Assembly: GCA_030149525.1 (NCBI GenBank)
Contig: JASBRJ010000238.1
Span: 1 to 59,128 of the forward strand
Direction: 5' to 3'
From: a bacterium
GTDB lineage: Bacteria > Vulcanimicrobiota > Xenobia > Xenobiales > JADMJV01
Length of the DNA stretch: 59,128 bases
The notes below the pieces were generated by a model. The model saw nothing but the letters and a program-made list of their open reading frames with translations, was not told the DNA's origin and ran no database searches. This document shows positions 18,325 to 25,465 of this stretch, piece by piece. The position numbers were made by a program, and so were the translations under genes. Numbering within the stretch: position 1 is the stretch's first letter; every line of letters starts with the position of its first letter.

Positions 18325-18688
18325 GATCTTCGACCTGGAAGTCTAGAAGTTGCTTCGGGGTCAGATTCAGAGCTGTGACAATCGGCTGTAACCGCTTCCA
18401 GAAGTGGGGAGCGAGCCCCGGGTCTTCCAGAGTGGAAAATTCGCCGGCCAGGTGTAAAGACAATTCGGCTTGGGGACAAGCTAATACGACGGTGCCCGGT
18501 TCGCTGGGTCGTTCAAGAGAAAAACTTGCGTGGAGTGGAAGACAATAGATGCGACCCTGGCTAAGATTAAATCCGCAGCACCGAGCCCATCCCGTCTTCA
18601 CCCCCGAGGCGGAGTCCAGGGTGAGTAGAACCTGTGGAAACAGCGGGCCTTTCCGTATTCGGTGGAAAAGCTCGGTGTTCTCCGGCAT
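18296..18688 (-). CDS. Hypothetical protein, 130 aa, possibly FMN-binding split-barrel-like
   Basis: A 130-residue soluble protein beginning MPENTELFHRIRKGPLF. A beta-rich stretch (GRIYCLPLHASFSLE, TVVLACPQAELSLHLAGE) is followed by helices (FWKRLQPIVTAL). The pattern is faintly like pyridoxamine-phosphate-oxidase-type split barrels, but no flavin-binding residues can be pinned down, so this is only a suggestion. It overlaps the convergent HD gene by 29 nt and lies 51 nt from the divergent membrane-protein gene. The start is uncertain: a GTG 18 nt upstream is possible and neither has a clear ribosome binding site. Confidence 0.65.
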   Translation of the reverse strand: MPENTELFHRIRKGPLFPQVLLTLDSASGVKTGWARCCGFNLSQGRIYCLPLHASFSLERPSEPGTVVLACPQAELSLHLAGEFSTLEDPGLAPHFWKRLQPIVTALNLTPKQLLDFQVEDLKRDRFFHD

Positions 18689-18739
18689 GGTTAATAAAGC
18701 AGACACCTGGGAGAAATTCGGTTTAAGGAGATTGATCCC

Positions 18740-19228
18740 TTGAACAAAAGAGAGACATCCAAGCCGAAAACAACCTCCTGGATGTTGGTCGTTGCCATGC
18801 TGGTGGGATTTCCGTTTTTAGGAGCGCTGGCGATGAGGCTCTGGCTCGGCGTTCCCACGGAGTACCACGAGAACGACCAAATATTTTCTCGTCTAGAGGT
18901 TCCGGCAACGCGGTTGTCCGAGGCGGAATCTTTGCAGTTCGGGAAGATGTTCTTCTGTCGCCTTCGGGTCGAGCAGGAAAGCCTGGACGAATTTCTTGCC
19001 TCCATTGACTCTTTCGAGCAGTCCGAGGGCAAACCTGAGACGCCTATCTCTTTCGATTTGGAGAGAGCCTGGTGGGACGTGGAGCGCGGCGCCGAGGGGC
19101 GATATTGGAAGCGCGACACGGTCGTTTTGTGGAGCCCCCAAAAAGACTCTCGTCTGTTCTACGGTGTGGTGAGTGGTCAGGCTCCAGGAGAAGGTGATGA
19201 GGTCGAGGCTACAAAGTCTCTCGAATGA
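18740..19228 (+). CDS. Single-pass membrane protein, unknown function
   Basis: A 162-residue protein with a basic N-terminus (NKRETSKPKTTS), one transmembrane helix (~residues 14-34, WMLVVAMLVGFPFLGALAMRL) and an extracytoplasmic domain of ~125 residues. The domain has several Glu and Trp residues (DLERAWWDVERGAEGRYWKRD). I recognise no family. The TTG start at 18740 is supported by AAGGAG 9 nt upstream. Its stop overlaps the start of the F420-type oxidoreductase by 4 nt (ATGA), so the two genes are translationally coupled. Confidence 0.75.
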   Translation: MNKRETSKPKTTSWMLVVAMLVGFPFLGALAMRLWLGVPTEYHENDQIFSRLEVPATRLSEAESLQFGKMFFCRLRVEQESLDEFLASIDSFEQSEGKPETPISFDLERAWWDVERGAEGRYWKRDTVVLWSPQKDSRLFYGVVSGQAPGEGDEVEATKSLE

Positions 19229-20229
19229 CACGATTTGCCTATTTTTGTGGCCACGAACAGTGGCAACCTGAACAACTTCTCAAACACGGTAGACTGGCCA
19301 AAGAGGCCGGCTTTGACATGCTGGTGGCCTCCGAGCACTTCCATCCCTGGGTGGACGATGCTTCTGCCTCCGGCTACTGCTGGTCAACACTCGGAGGTCT
19401 GACCCAGTCGGCTCCCGGTCTTCACCTTTCCACCGGAGTGACGACTCCACTCTGGCGTTATCATCCCGCTCTCGTCGCCCAGGCGGCGGCCACCGTCGAC
19501 AGGATGAGCGGCGGCCTCTTCAATCTCGGTGTAGGAACCGGTGAGAACATCAATGAGGGCCCGCTCGGTTATCACTTCCCTAAGTACAAAGAACGCTCTG
19601 AGCGGATGTCCGAAGCGCTCGATATTATGAGACGGCTCCTGGACGGTGAAAAGCTCACCTACGAAGGCAAGTATTACCAAACAGACCGGGCGAAACTCTA
19701 TTCTCCGCCTACCGGTCCGGTGCCGATCTGGATGGCTGCCGGGGGTCCCAAGTCTGCCACTATGGCCGGCCAAAAGGCTCAAGGTGTGATTGTTTCGGTC
19801 AAAGACCCGAAGGATACTTTCGAGAAAGTGATCGAGCCCGCCCGTAAGGCTGCCGCCGAACTGGACCGACCCAAACCGATGGTGATGGCCAGTCGGTGGA
19901 CAATTCTGGCCAACGACGATGAGGAAGCCTGGAAGGCGCTCTACTCTTGGCGTGGCCTACGGGCACCCGGTCGCCTTGAGGCGGTAGACCCCCAAACTCT
20001 GAGGGAACGGGCCGACGAGCTTCCCAGGGAAGAGATCCTGGGTCGATATTCTCAGTGCAAGTCCGCCGCCGACATCATCGAAGTCTATCGTCCTCTCGTG
20101 GAGACCATCGAAGCCGACGTGGTCACTCTGCAAATGGCTTCTACCGACCAGGAAGGCTTGATCAAGCTTCTGGGTGAGGAAGTTCTACCTGAACTCCGCA
20201 AAATGGCGGAGAAAGTCAAAGGGAGTTAA
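19225..20229 (+). CDS. LLM-class flavin/F420-dependent oxidoreductase, FGD-like
   Basis: A 334-residue TIM-barrel oxidoreductase of the luciferase-like superfamily, closest in motif layout to F420-dependent glucose-6-phosphate dehydrogenase-like proteins. SEHFHPW (residues 36-42) corresponds to the DHF-PW segment holding the catalytic His and Trp, and GVGTGENINE places Glu107 where FGD has its catalytic Glu. AAGGPKSATMAGQKAQG contributes to cofactor phosphate binding. It probably transfers hydride to coenzyme F420, acting on a sugar phosphate or related alcohol; FMN use cannot be excluded. It overlaps the upstream membrane-protein gene by 4 nt. No F420 biosynthesis genes are in the window. 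Confidence 0.88.
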   Translation: MTRFAYFCGHEQWQPEQLLKHGRLAKEAGFDMLVASEHFHPWVDDASASGYCWSTLGGLTQSAPGLHLSTGVTTPLWRYHPALVAQAAATVDRMSGGLFNLGVGTGENINEGPLGYHFPKYKERSERMSEALDIMRRLLDGEKLTYEGKYYQTDRAKLYSPPTGPVPIWMAAGGPKSATMAGQKAQGVIVSVKDPKDTFEKVIEPARKAAAELDRPKPMVMASRWTILANDDEEAWKALYSWRGLRAPGRLEAVDPQTLRERADELPREEILGRYSQCKSAADIIEVYRPLVETIEADVVTLQMASTDQEGLIKLLGEEVLPELRKMAEKVKGS

Positions 20230-20243
20230 AAAGCGCGGGTCGG

Positions 20244-21425
20244 CTAGTGAGCTTTGACACTGCCGGCCCAGCGACTTTTGCCCCGACTTCCCTTGCGAGG
20301 CTCGGGAATGAAACTAGAATCGGCCGCCGTGGCGAACGATTTTTCCAACTGTTCCGGGGTGGCGGCTCCGTTGTCTAGGAGCAGTTGCAATTCGCTCGCC
20401 AGAGTGGTCTTCTGAAGAGCTGGCGCATCGGTGCTAAAGGTGTAACGCACATTGAACTCGTCGAACAGCTTTAGAAGCCTGCCGTAGGTGGCGATATCAG
20501 GAACGGCACTGGTGAGAAGGTTGGAAACTACGCATAGTTCGGCCACGATATTGTGTTCGCAAAGGAACTCCAGACCGGATGGATCGCCGTCTTCCCAGTA
20601 GGAGCGAGCCACCACCAGCGGATGACCGACTCGGTCGGCTTTCAGAGCCGTCAGAGTTTTTTTGAACGTTTCTAAACTGATAGAGCGCGTCTCTCCACAA
20701 TGAACTGTCCGACCCACTTTGGGCCCGGCCATAGCGAAAGCTTCCGCCATCTCTTCGAGGTTTTTCGGATCTTCCAGGGTGTTCGCCGACTCGGCTCCGG
20801 CAAGGTCGAGGCCTATAACAGGCAACCCTTGTTTCGACCAGAGCGCCGTTTTTTCAGCCAGGACTCGGTTTTGGTCCATGGGTAGATCCCGACCTAAGCA
20901 GACAATGAGTCCGGCTTTCATGCGCCCTTTATAGGCCGTCTTCACTTCGCTTACCGCAGAGCAAGCAGCCAGCATGACCCGATCGAGATCCCAGATTCCA
21001 CCAGAGTTGCGTTTCATAGGATTAAGCCTCAGTTCGAGGGCTTTGATCGGGAGTTGTGCGCGAGTGGGAACCAGCGCCTCGCCCTCCAAGCTAACCATCG
21101 TGGAACCTTGCGTTCGAGCCGCCCCGTTGAGAGCGATCAGTACGCTTTCACGGAGTGCTCTCGGTCCGGATTGGATCCGCTCGGCGACCTCGTATATTTC
21201 TAGATACTTTTCCAGACTGCCGGAGTTATCGCGCCGACGATGCAGAAGATGGGAGAACTCCTCATAGCTTGTTACCGGAAGCCGGATTCCCCGGTCCACG
21301 GCGGCTTCGAACAGCCGGTGGATCGGCACGGCCCCTCCCAAATGCACATGTTGCTCCACCACTCCTTCTTCGGGAAAAGTGAGGGCTGAGGCGTCGAGCT
21401 GCTCGGGGGGGTCTTTCTTGGTCAT
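20244..21425 (-). CDS. Adenosine deaminase-family protein
   Basis: A 393-residue metal-dependent amidohydrolase. The zinc-binding HxH is in VEQHVHLGGAVP, the proton-shuttle Glu is in VHCGETRS, a conserved His is in DRVGHPLVV, and the metal Asp is in TFSTDAPAL. True adenosine deaminases have two adjacent Asp here (TDDP), and the second contacts the purine. Here it is Ala, so the substrate may differ from adenosine. The start is taken at ATG 21425; an upstream TTG (21464) is possible. The gene is convergent with the LLM oxidoreductase (14 nt apart) and divergent from the small zinc-ribbon gene. Purine salvage or a related deamination is the likely role. Confidence 0.87.
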   Translation of the reverse strand: MTKKDPPEQLDASALTFPEEGVVEQHVHLGGAVPIHRLFEAAVDRGIRLPVTSYEEFSHLLHRRRDNSGSLEKYLEIYEVAERIQSGPRALRESVLIALNGAARTQGSTMVSLEGEALVPTRAQLPIKALELRLNPMKRNSGGIWDLDRVMLAACSAVSEVKTAYKGRMKAGLIVCLGRDLPMDQNRVLAEKTALWSKQGLPVIGLDLAGAESANTLEDPKNLEEMAEAFAMAGPKVGRTVHCGETRSISLETFKKTLTALKADRVGHPLVVARSYWEDGDPSGLEFLCEHNIVAELCVVSNLLTSAVPDIATYGRLLKLFDEFNVRYTFSTDAPALQKTTLASELQLLLDNGAATPEQLEKSFATAADSSFIPEPRKGSRGKSRWAGSVKAH

Positions 21426-21523
21426 GGCCGCTTGTTCGCATAGCTTCTTCAGGCCCCTCCCCAAAAAAATGGGGATAGGCCCCGGAAAAAGGTACCATCG
21501 GCCCTGGTGCCAAAATTACGAAT

Positions 21524-21772
21524 ATGAGCGAAAAGATGTATCGGATCAGGCATTTCGAACGAGACCCGGTGAACGGTCTCGGTCAGATGGTGACCCGCCA
21601 ATACAATCTAGCAGGGAATCCCTTTCCCGTTTTTTGCACCAACAAGGAATGTGAGCACTATTTCGACCGCCCCACAGCCTTGCCCCATTGGTCGGAGGAT
21701 TGCCAGGAACATCTTGGCGTGCTTCGCTGCCCCGCCTGCGAACGTCCAGTCATTCGCCCACCCAAAGACTGA
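21524..21772 (+). CDS. Small cysteine-rich protein, probable zinc ribbon
   Basis: An 82-residue protein with Cys/His clusters: FCTNKECEHYF in the middle, DCQEH, and CPACERPV near the C-terminus. These could bind one zinc ion. The N-terminal half is basic and polar. It belongs to no family I can name. It starts at ATG 21524 and ends 36 nt before the LOG-family gene on the same strand, so it is likely the first gene of the LOG-kinase-flavin reductase run. Confidence 0.7.
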   Translation: MSEKMYRIRHFERDPVNGLGQMVTRQYNLAGNPFPVFCTNKECEHYFDRPTALPHWSEDCQEHLGVLRCPACERPVIRPPKD

Positions 21773-21808
21773 AATCTCATCAACCCAACACTTTAGAAGG
21801 AAATCTAT

Positions 21809-22921
21809 TTGTCTTACCGTTACAGTACCGGGAATAGTCAACTTGACAATTCCATACAAGATATTTTGCACCGAGCCGGGGCTTCGTCCAATCCCGAACT
21901 GCTACACCAGATGATGGTCACTGTGGTCAAGTTGGCCCAGGACGGTGCCGATACCGGCGATCTTAAGATTATCAACACCACGCTCAAGGAAATGCGATAC
22001 GCTTTCAAAGTCATGCGACCGTATCGACGCGTCCGTAAATGCGCCGTGTTCGGTTCGGCCCGTTGTAAGCCCGATACCTCCGACTATCAACAAGCCCAAG
22101 TGTTCTCCAAGCGCATCGCCGACGCCGGGTTCATGGTGATCACCGGGGCCGGTCACGGAATTATGGAAGCGGGCAATCGTGGAGCCGGTCGCGAGTGCAG
22201 TTTCGGTCTCAATATCAGGCTGCCGTTCGAGCAAGTGGCCAACCCCTACATTGCCGGCGACGAAAAGTTGGTGAACTTCAAGTATTTCTTCACCCGCAAG
22301 CTCGCCTTTATGAAGGATACGCACGCCGTGGTGTGCTGTCCCGGCGGGTTTGGAACCCACGACGAAGGGTTAGAGGTTCTGACTCTCATCCAAACCGGGA
22401 AATCCCACATGGTGCCCATCGTCTTTCTGCATCCCGAGGGCTCCGAGTTTTGGACCGACTGGCACAAGTACAATACTGATCGTCTCCTCAAGCGGGGCAT
22501 GATCAGTCCCGAAGATCTCTCTCTTTACAAGGTTACCTCGTCGGTGGATGAGGCCTGTCAAGAGATCGGGGCTTTCTACCGTCGCTACCATAGTATGCGC
22601 TACGTGAAAGATGAATTGATCGTCAGGTTGGAGAGTCCCCTCTCCGACGAGGAAGTGGAGATCCTCAATGAGGAATTCGCTGATCTGGTGAAATCAGGTT
22701 CCATAGAACCAACGCTAGCGCTTCCCCAGGAGGCTGACAAAACGATTTCCCATCTGCCCCGCCTAAAATTTCATTTTGCCCGTCGGGCTTATGGTCGACT
22801 TCGCCAGTTCGTGGACAGGCTGAACTCTTTCGATCTGCCTGCTCACAGTTCCATTGAGGTCCCCGAGGCCGGTGCGGGCGGTCTGCTGCCCAGTGAAATG
22901 GATGAGGGAGAGTCGGATTGA
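21809..22921 (+). CDS. LOG-family protein (lysine decarboxylase-like Rossmann fold)
   Basis: A 370-residue protein. Residues ~75-260 form the LOG domain with its two signatures, GAGHGIMEAGNRGAG and PGGFGTHDEGLEVLT. LOG proteins cleave nucleoside 5'-monophosphates of the cytokinin type into base plus ribose 5-phosphate; some are general nucleotide hydrolases. The N-terminal ~75 residues and the C-terminal ~100 residues extend beyond the small LOG proteins (~190 aa), as in long bacterial TIGR00730-type members. The TTG start at 21809 has AGAAGGAAA upstream. Its stop overlaps the start of the next gene in TTGA, so translation is coupled to the short histidine kinase. Confidence 0.9.
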   Translation: MSYRYSTGNSQLDNSIQDILHRAGASSNPELLHQMMVTVVKLAQDGADTGDLKIINTTLKEMRYAFKVMRPYRRVRKCAVFGSARCKPDTSDYQQAQVFSKRIADAGFMVITGAGHGIMEAGNRGAGRECSFGLNIRLPFEQVANPYIAGDEKLVNFKYFFTRKLAFMKDTHAVVCCPGGFGTHDEGLEVLTLIQTGKSHMVPIVFLHPEGSEFWTDWHKYNTDRLLKRGMISPEDLSLYKVTSSVDEACQEIGAFYRRYHSMRYVKDELIVRLESPLSDEEVEILNEEFADLVKSGSIEPTLALPQEADKTISHLPRLKFHFARRAYGRLRQFVDRLNSFDLPAHSSIEVPEAGAGGLLPSEMDEGESD

Positions 22922-23559
22922 GTCAACCCTCCTTTCGGCAATATCTCTCCCAAATTGCCTCTCGATTGAGACATGACCTCAAAGGTGGTCTCATCACCTT
23001 GAAGATGGGGTTGGAGAGCTTAAACGATGAAGAGGCGCTCAAGCCTCTCCTAATGGAGAAGGCTCAAGAGATGGTAGAGCTTTCCGACAAGCTCATCTTG
23101 ATATTGCGAATGGGAGAGCTCAAGCCGCAATCGGTCGGTCCCGAGAGTCTCTTCCAACATTCCGCCCGCCAGATGAGCGATCTTTTCCCAGAACTTCAGA
23201 CACATGTGGAACTGGATGGAACCCTGGGGCGATGGAGTGTGGACCCCGACGCGGTGAATTATGCTCTCCTGGAGTTGGCTCAGAACGCCACACTGGCGGG
23301 CGCCGACTCGGTCAAAATCGTGGTCGGTGAGACGGAGAAAAAGGGTGTCGTCCACTTCATCGATAACGGGCGGGGCTTCCCCGACGACCGATCCGTCGAA
23401 GAGTTAATGACGCTTGGTCAGAGCGGATGGAATCGCTCGGGATTGGGGCTCTCCGTGGTGGAGAGTTGCCTCAGTCAACACGGTGGACAGCTGGCCGTAG
23501 GTACGGATCCCTCGGGGCATACCTCCATCGAGATGATCTTCTGTCTGGAGAATTCATAG
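22918..23559 (+). CDS. Short soluble histidine kinase-like ATPase
   Basis: A 213-residue protein with a minimal kinase core and no sensor or membrane segment. A dimerisation/His-box-like RHDLKGGLITLKMGLESL lies near residues 18-35. The N-box ELAQNA (~122), the G1 box DNGRGF (~150) and the G2 box SGLGLSVVESCLSQHGG (~180) follow. It should bind ATP and may autophosphorylate His19 or act as a phosphotransferase or anti-sigma-like ATPase. No response regulator is adjacent. Start TTG 22918 overlaps the LOG stop by 4 nt, and the stop abuts the next ATG with no gap. The partner is unknown; LOG might supply the regulatory link. Confidence 0.85.
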   Translation: MSQPSFRQYLSQIASRLRHDLKGGLITLKMGLESLNDEEALKPLLMEKAQEMVELSDKLILILRMGELKPQSVGPESLFQHSARQMSDLFPELQTHVELDGTLGRWSVDPDAVNYALLELAQNATLAGADSVKIVVGETEKKGVVHFIDNGRGFPDDRSVEELMTLGQSGWNRSGLGLSVVESCLSQHGGQLAVGTDPSGHTSIEMIFCLENS

Positions 23560-24048
23560 ATGGATAAACAAGAATTACGCCATATTTTTGGCAAGTTTGC
23601 CACCGGTGTGACGGTGGTGACTTTCAACCGGGGCGGGCAAACCCTGGGGATGACGGTCAATTCCTTTACCTCGGTTTCTTTGGAACCTCCCATGGTCTTA
23701 TTCTGCCCGGCTCTCACCTGTCGTTTCGCCCAGGGAGCCGAGTTGGGAAGCAGTTTTACCATCTCCATTCTCTCTTCTGAGCAGAAGGACGTCTGTCTCC
23801 ATTTTGCCGGGCGTCCCAATCTAGAAACGACTCCTTGGCCCGAAGATGCCGAGGAGAGTCCTGCGGTGGAAGGCAGCAACGCCTACATCAAATGTGTCCT
23901 GGAAGCCCTCCACGAGCATGGCGATCACTATGTGGCAGTAGGAAGAGTTATTTCGGCTCAAATCACTTCCGACAAGGAGCCACTCATGTTCTACGCCGGC
24001 ACCTATCCTCAGCTCCAGAAACAAACCGATGAGTCCGTGGTTTCATAG
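23560..24048 (+). CDS. Flavin reductase-like FMN-binding protein
   Basis: A 162-residue protein of the flavin reductase domain family (HpaC/Fre2-like split barrel). The N-terminus MDKQELRHIFGKFATGVTVVT, the segment GMTVNSFTSVSLEPP and FTISILSSEQ match the family pattern that binds FMN. Such proteins reduce FMN with NAD(P)H, often for a separate monooxygenase. The C-terminus (DKEPLMFYAGTYPQL) is typical. It starts directly after the histidine kinase stop with zero spacing, so it is in the LOG-kinase operon. It could supply reduced flavin to a luciferase-like oxidoreductase, but that link is inference. Confidence 0.9.
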   Translation: MDKQELRHIFGKFATGVTVVTFNRGGQTLGMTVNSFTSVSLEPPMVLFCPALTCRFAQGAELGSSFTISILSSEQKDVCLHFAGRPNLETTPWPEDAEESPAVEGSNAYIKCVLEALHEHGDHYVAVGRVISAQITSDKEPLMFYAGTYPQLQKQTDESVVS

Positions 24049-24149
24049 CTAAGACGGGTTGTAAATTCTCACCGTCTGTCTTGCGGGGTTGTCGACAACA
24101 TCGTAAGATAAGCGTTGTGATAGGGTTTGCTAGGAAAAGAGGGGAAATT

Positions 24150-24470
24150 TTGAGACGTATTCTGATGCTTTTGGTGCTCATGGCCACGGTGGCCGTCGCA
24201 CAACCTGGGCAAACCGTAGTAGGCGATTGGGTTCAAGAGTCCCAGAACGCTAGATGGAGCTTCCGAAGCGACGGGACCGGTTTTATGGAACGGGGACAAC
24301 CCAAACTCACGGCTCGTTTCAATTGGCAACTCCGTGGTCAGGTGCTCCAGGTGTCGACGGCAGCGACCTCAGTCGATTACGAGGTTGTGCAAAGTAGCGC
24401 CGAGGTCTTGGTCATCCGGAATACTCGGGGCGGTCAGGTCTACGAGTTGCGTCGCCAGTCTCGTTCCTAA
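24150..24470 (+). CDS. Small secreted lipocalin-like protein
   Basis: A 106-residue protein. Residues 1-18 form a signal peptide (LRRILMLLVLMATVAVA followed by Q). The mature part is beta-rich: GDWVQESQNARWSFRSDGTG, then WQLRGQVLQVST and VLVIRNTRGGQVYELRR. This resembles a small calycin/lipocalin-like or DUF5640-type module, but the match is by pattern only. I chose TTG 24150 because AGAGGGG precedes it by about 7 nt and it places the signal peptide at the N-terminus; the frame is open upstream to 24081. It overlaps the convergent 297-aa gene by 4 nt. Confidence 0.7.
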   Translation: MRRILMLLVLMATVAVAQPGQTVVGDWVQESQNARWSFRSDGTGFMERGQPKLTARFNWQLRGQVLQVSTAATSVDYEVVQSSAEVLVIRNTRGGQVYELRRQSRS

Positions 24471-25360
24471 CCCGGTCTCAGTTCGAAGTGAAGGCGGGCT
24501 TTATCGGCCTGCAAGTCACCACTCACCACGCCGTTTGCAAAGTCCAGTTCGTAGGTTCGTCGGCTGCCGACAGCACCTTTGCCGGGCTCCACTTCGTAGT
24601 CTCTGACCTCGGTTCGTTTTTCACTCGACTCCTGGTAGGTTTCGCTGTCGCTGGCTCTTTCATGTTGCATCATGGTCACGCGGCTTCCGCCCGCTCTAAG
24701 ATTTGTAGAAACCGTCCATGTGGTGGTGGTCCAGTTTTGTGTGGTAGCGACCTCTAGATCGCCAAATCTCGCCTGAACCGTTGTTCTATCTGTGGTTTCC
24801 AAAGGCGTACTCGGGGTGGGGACATCTCCCGGGAGGCCGTTGACTTTCGCTGGTTGTCCGCCAAACGTCGGGGTCACCGAAAGAGCAAAAGGGAGAACAT
24901 AAATCGCCTTAGCGTCTTTGGCCAGCTCTTTTTCGTAAGGGATATCGACCTCTTGGCGATGGGTGGTGACCCAGGCTTGCAAAGGATAGTCGCCCACTCG
25001 TCCCTCCATGAGGGCTCTATTGTTGTCCGTAGTGGGACCAGCCTGGCCCCAAATGAGATTGCTCTTCTCTCGAAACTTATCGGCCGTGTTCTGGGAGATG
25101 TCCACCTCCACATTCTGGCCGGCGTAGGTCCCGCGCACCGCTACGGTTCCATCTTTGCCGCGTTGGAGCGACAGACTGACGGCATCCGGTGTCTCAGGAT
25201 TCCCGTCGTCCAGGTCGCCGACCAACTTCAGAGATTCTGCCTGACCCTCGTTCTTTTGATACTGAAAGTAGGCTCCCACAGCTCGACCAACCGTGGGGTC
25301 GAGGAGAGGAAAGAGGCGTTTGGCCGGAGTGCTGAGCGTAGGTCGGGTGACGGATAACAT
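24467..25360 (-). CDS. Hypothetical protein, 297 aa
   Basis: I do not recognise this protein. It begins MLSVTRPTLSTPAKRLFPLLDP without a signal peptide. It is rich in Thr, Asp and Gly with regular beta-strand patterns (AVRGTYAGQNVEVDISQNTA, WTTTTWTVSTNLRAGGSRVTMM, HFELRPG at the end). Several Gly-Asp turns suggest a beta-sandwich or barrel. It is divergent from htpG (105 nt between) and convergent with the small secreted protein, with a 4-nt overlap. The function is unknown. Confidence 0.75.
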   Translation of the reverse strand: MLSVTRPTLSTPAKRLFPLLDPTVGRAVGAYFQYQKNEGQAESLKLVGDLDDGNPETPDAVSLSLQRGKDGTVAVRGTYAGQNVEVDISQNTADKFREKSNLIWGQAGPTTDNNRALMEGRVGDYPLQAWVTTHRQEVDIPYEKELAKDAKAIYVLPFALSVTPTFGGQPAKVNGLPGDVPTPSTPLETTDRTTVQARFGDLEVATTQNWTTTTWTVSTNLRAGGSRVTMMQHERASDSETYQESSEKRTEVRDYEVEPGKGAVGSRRTYELDFANGVVSGDLQADKARLHFELRPG

Positions 25361-25465
25361 AATTCTAACGTAATGCTAATCTTCAACAGGAGTGTTACCA
25401 GGGTTTGAACGGGTACACTTATCTTCGAGAAATGCCCTTATTGGGCGCGCTAAGGAGAAATTACC

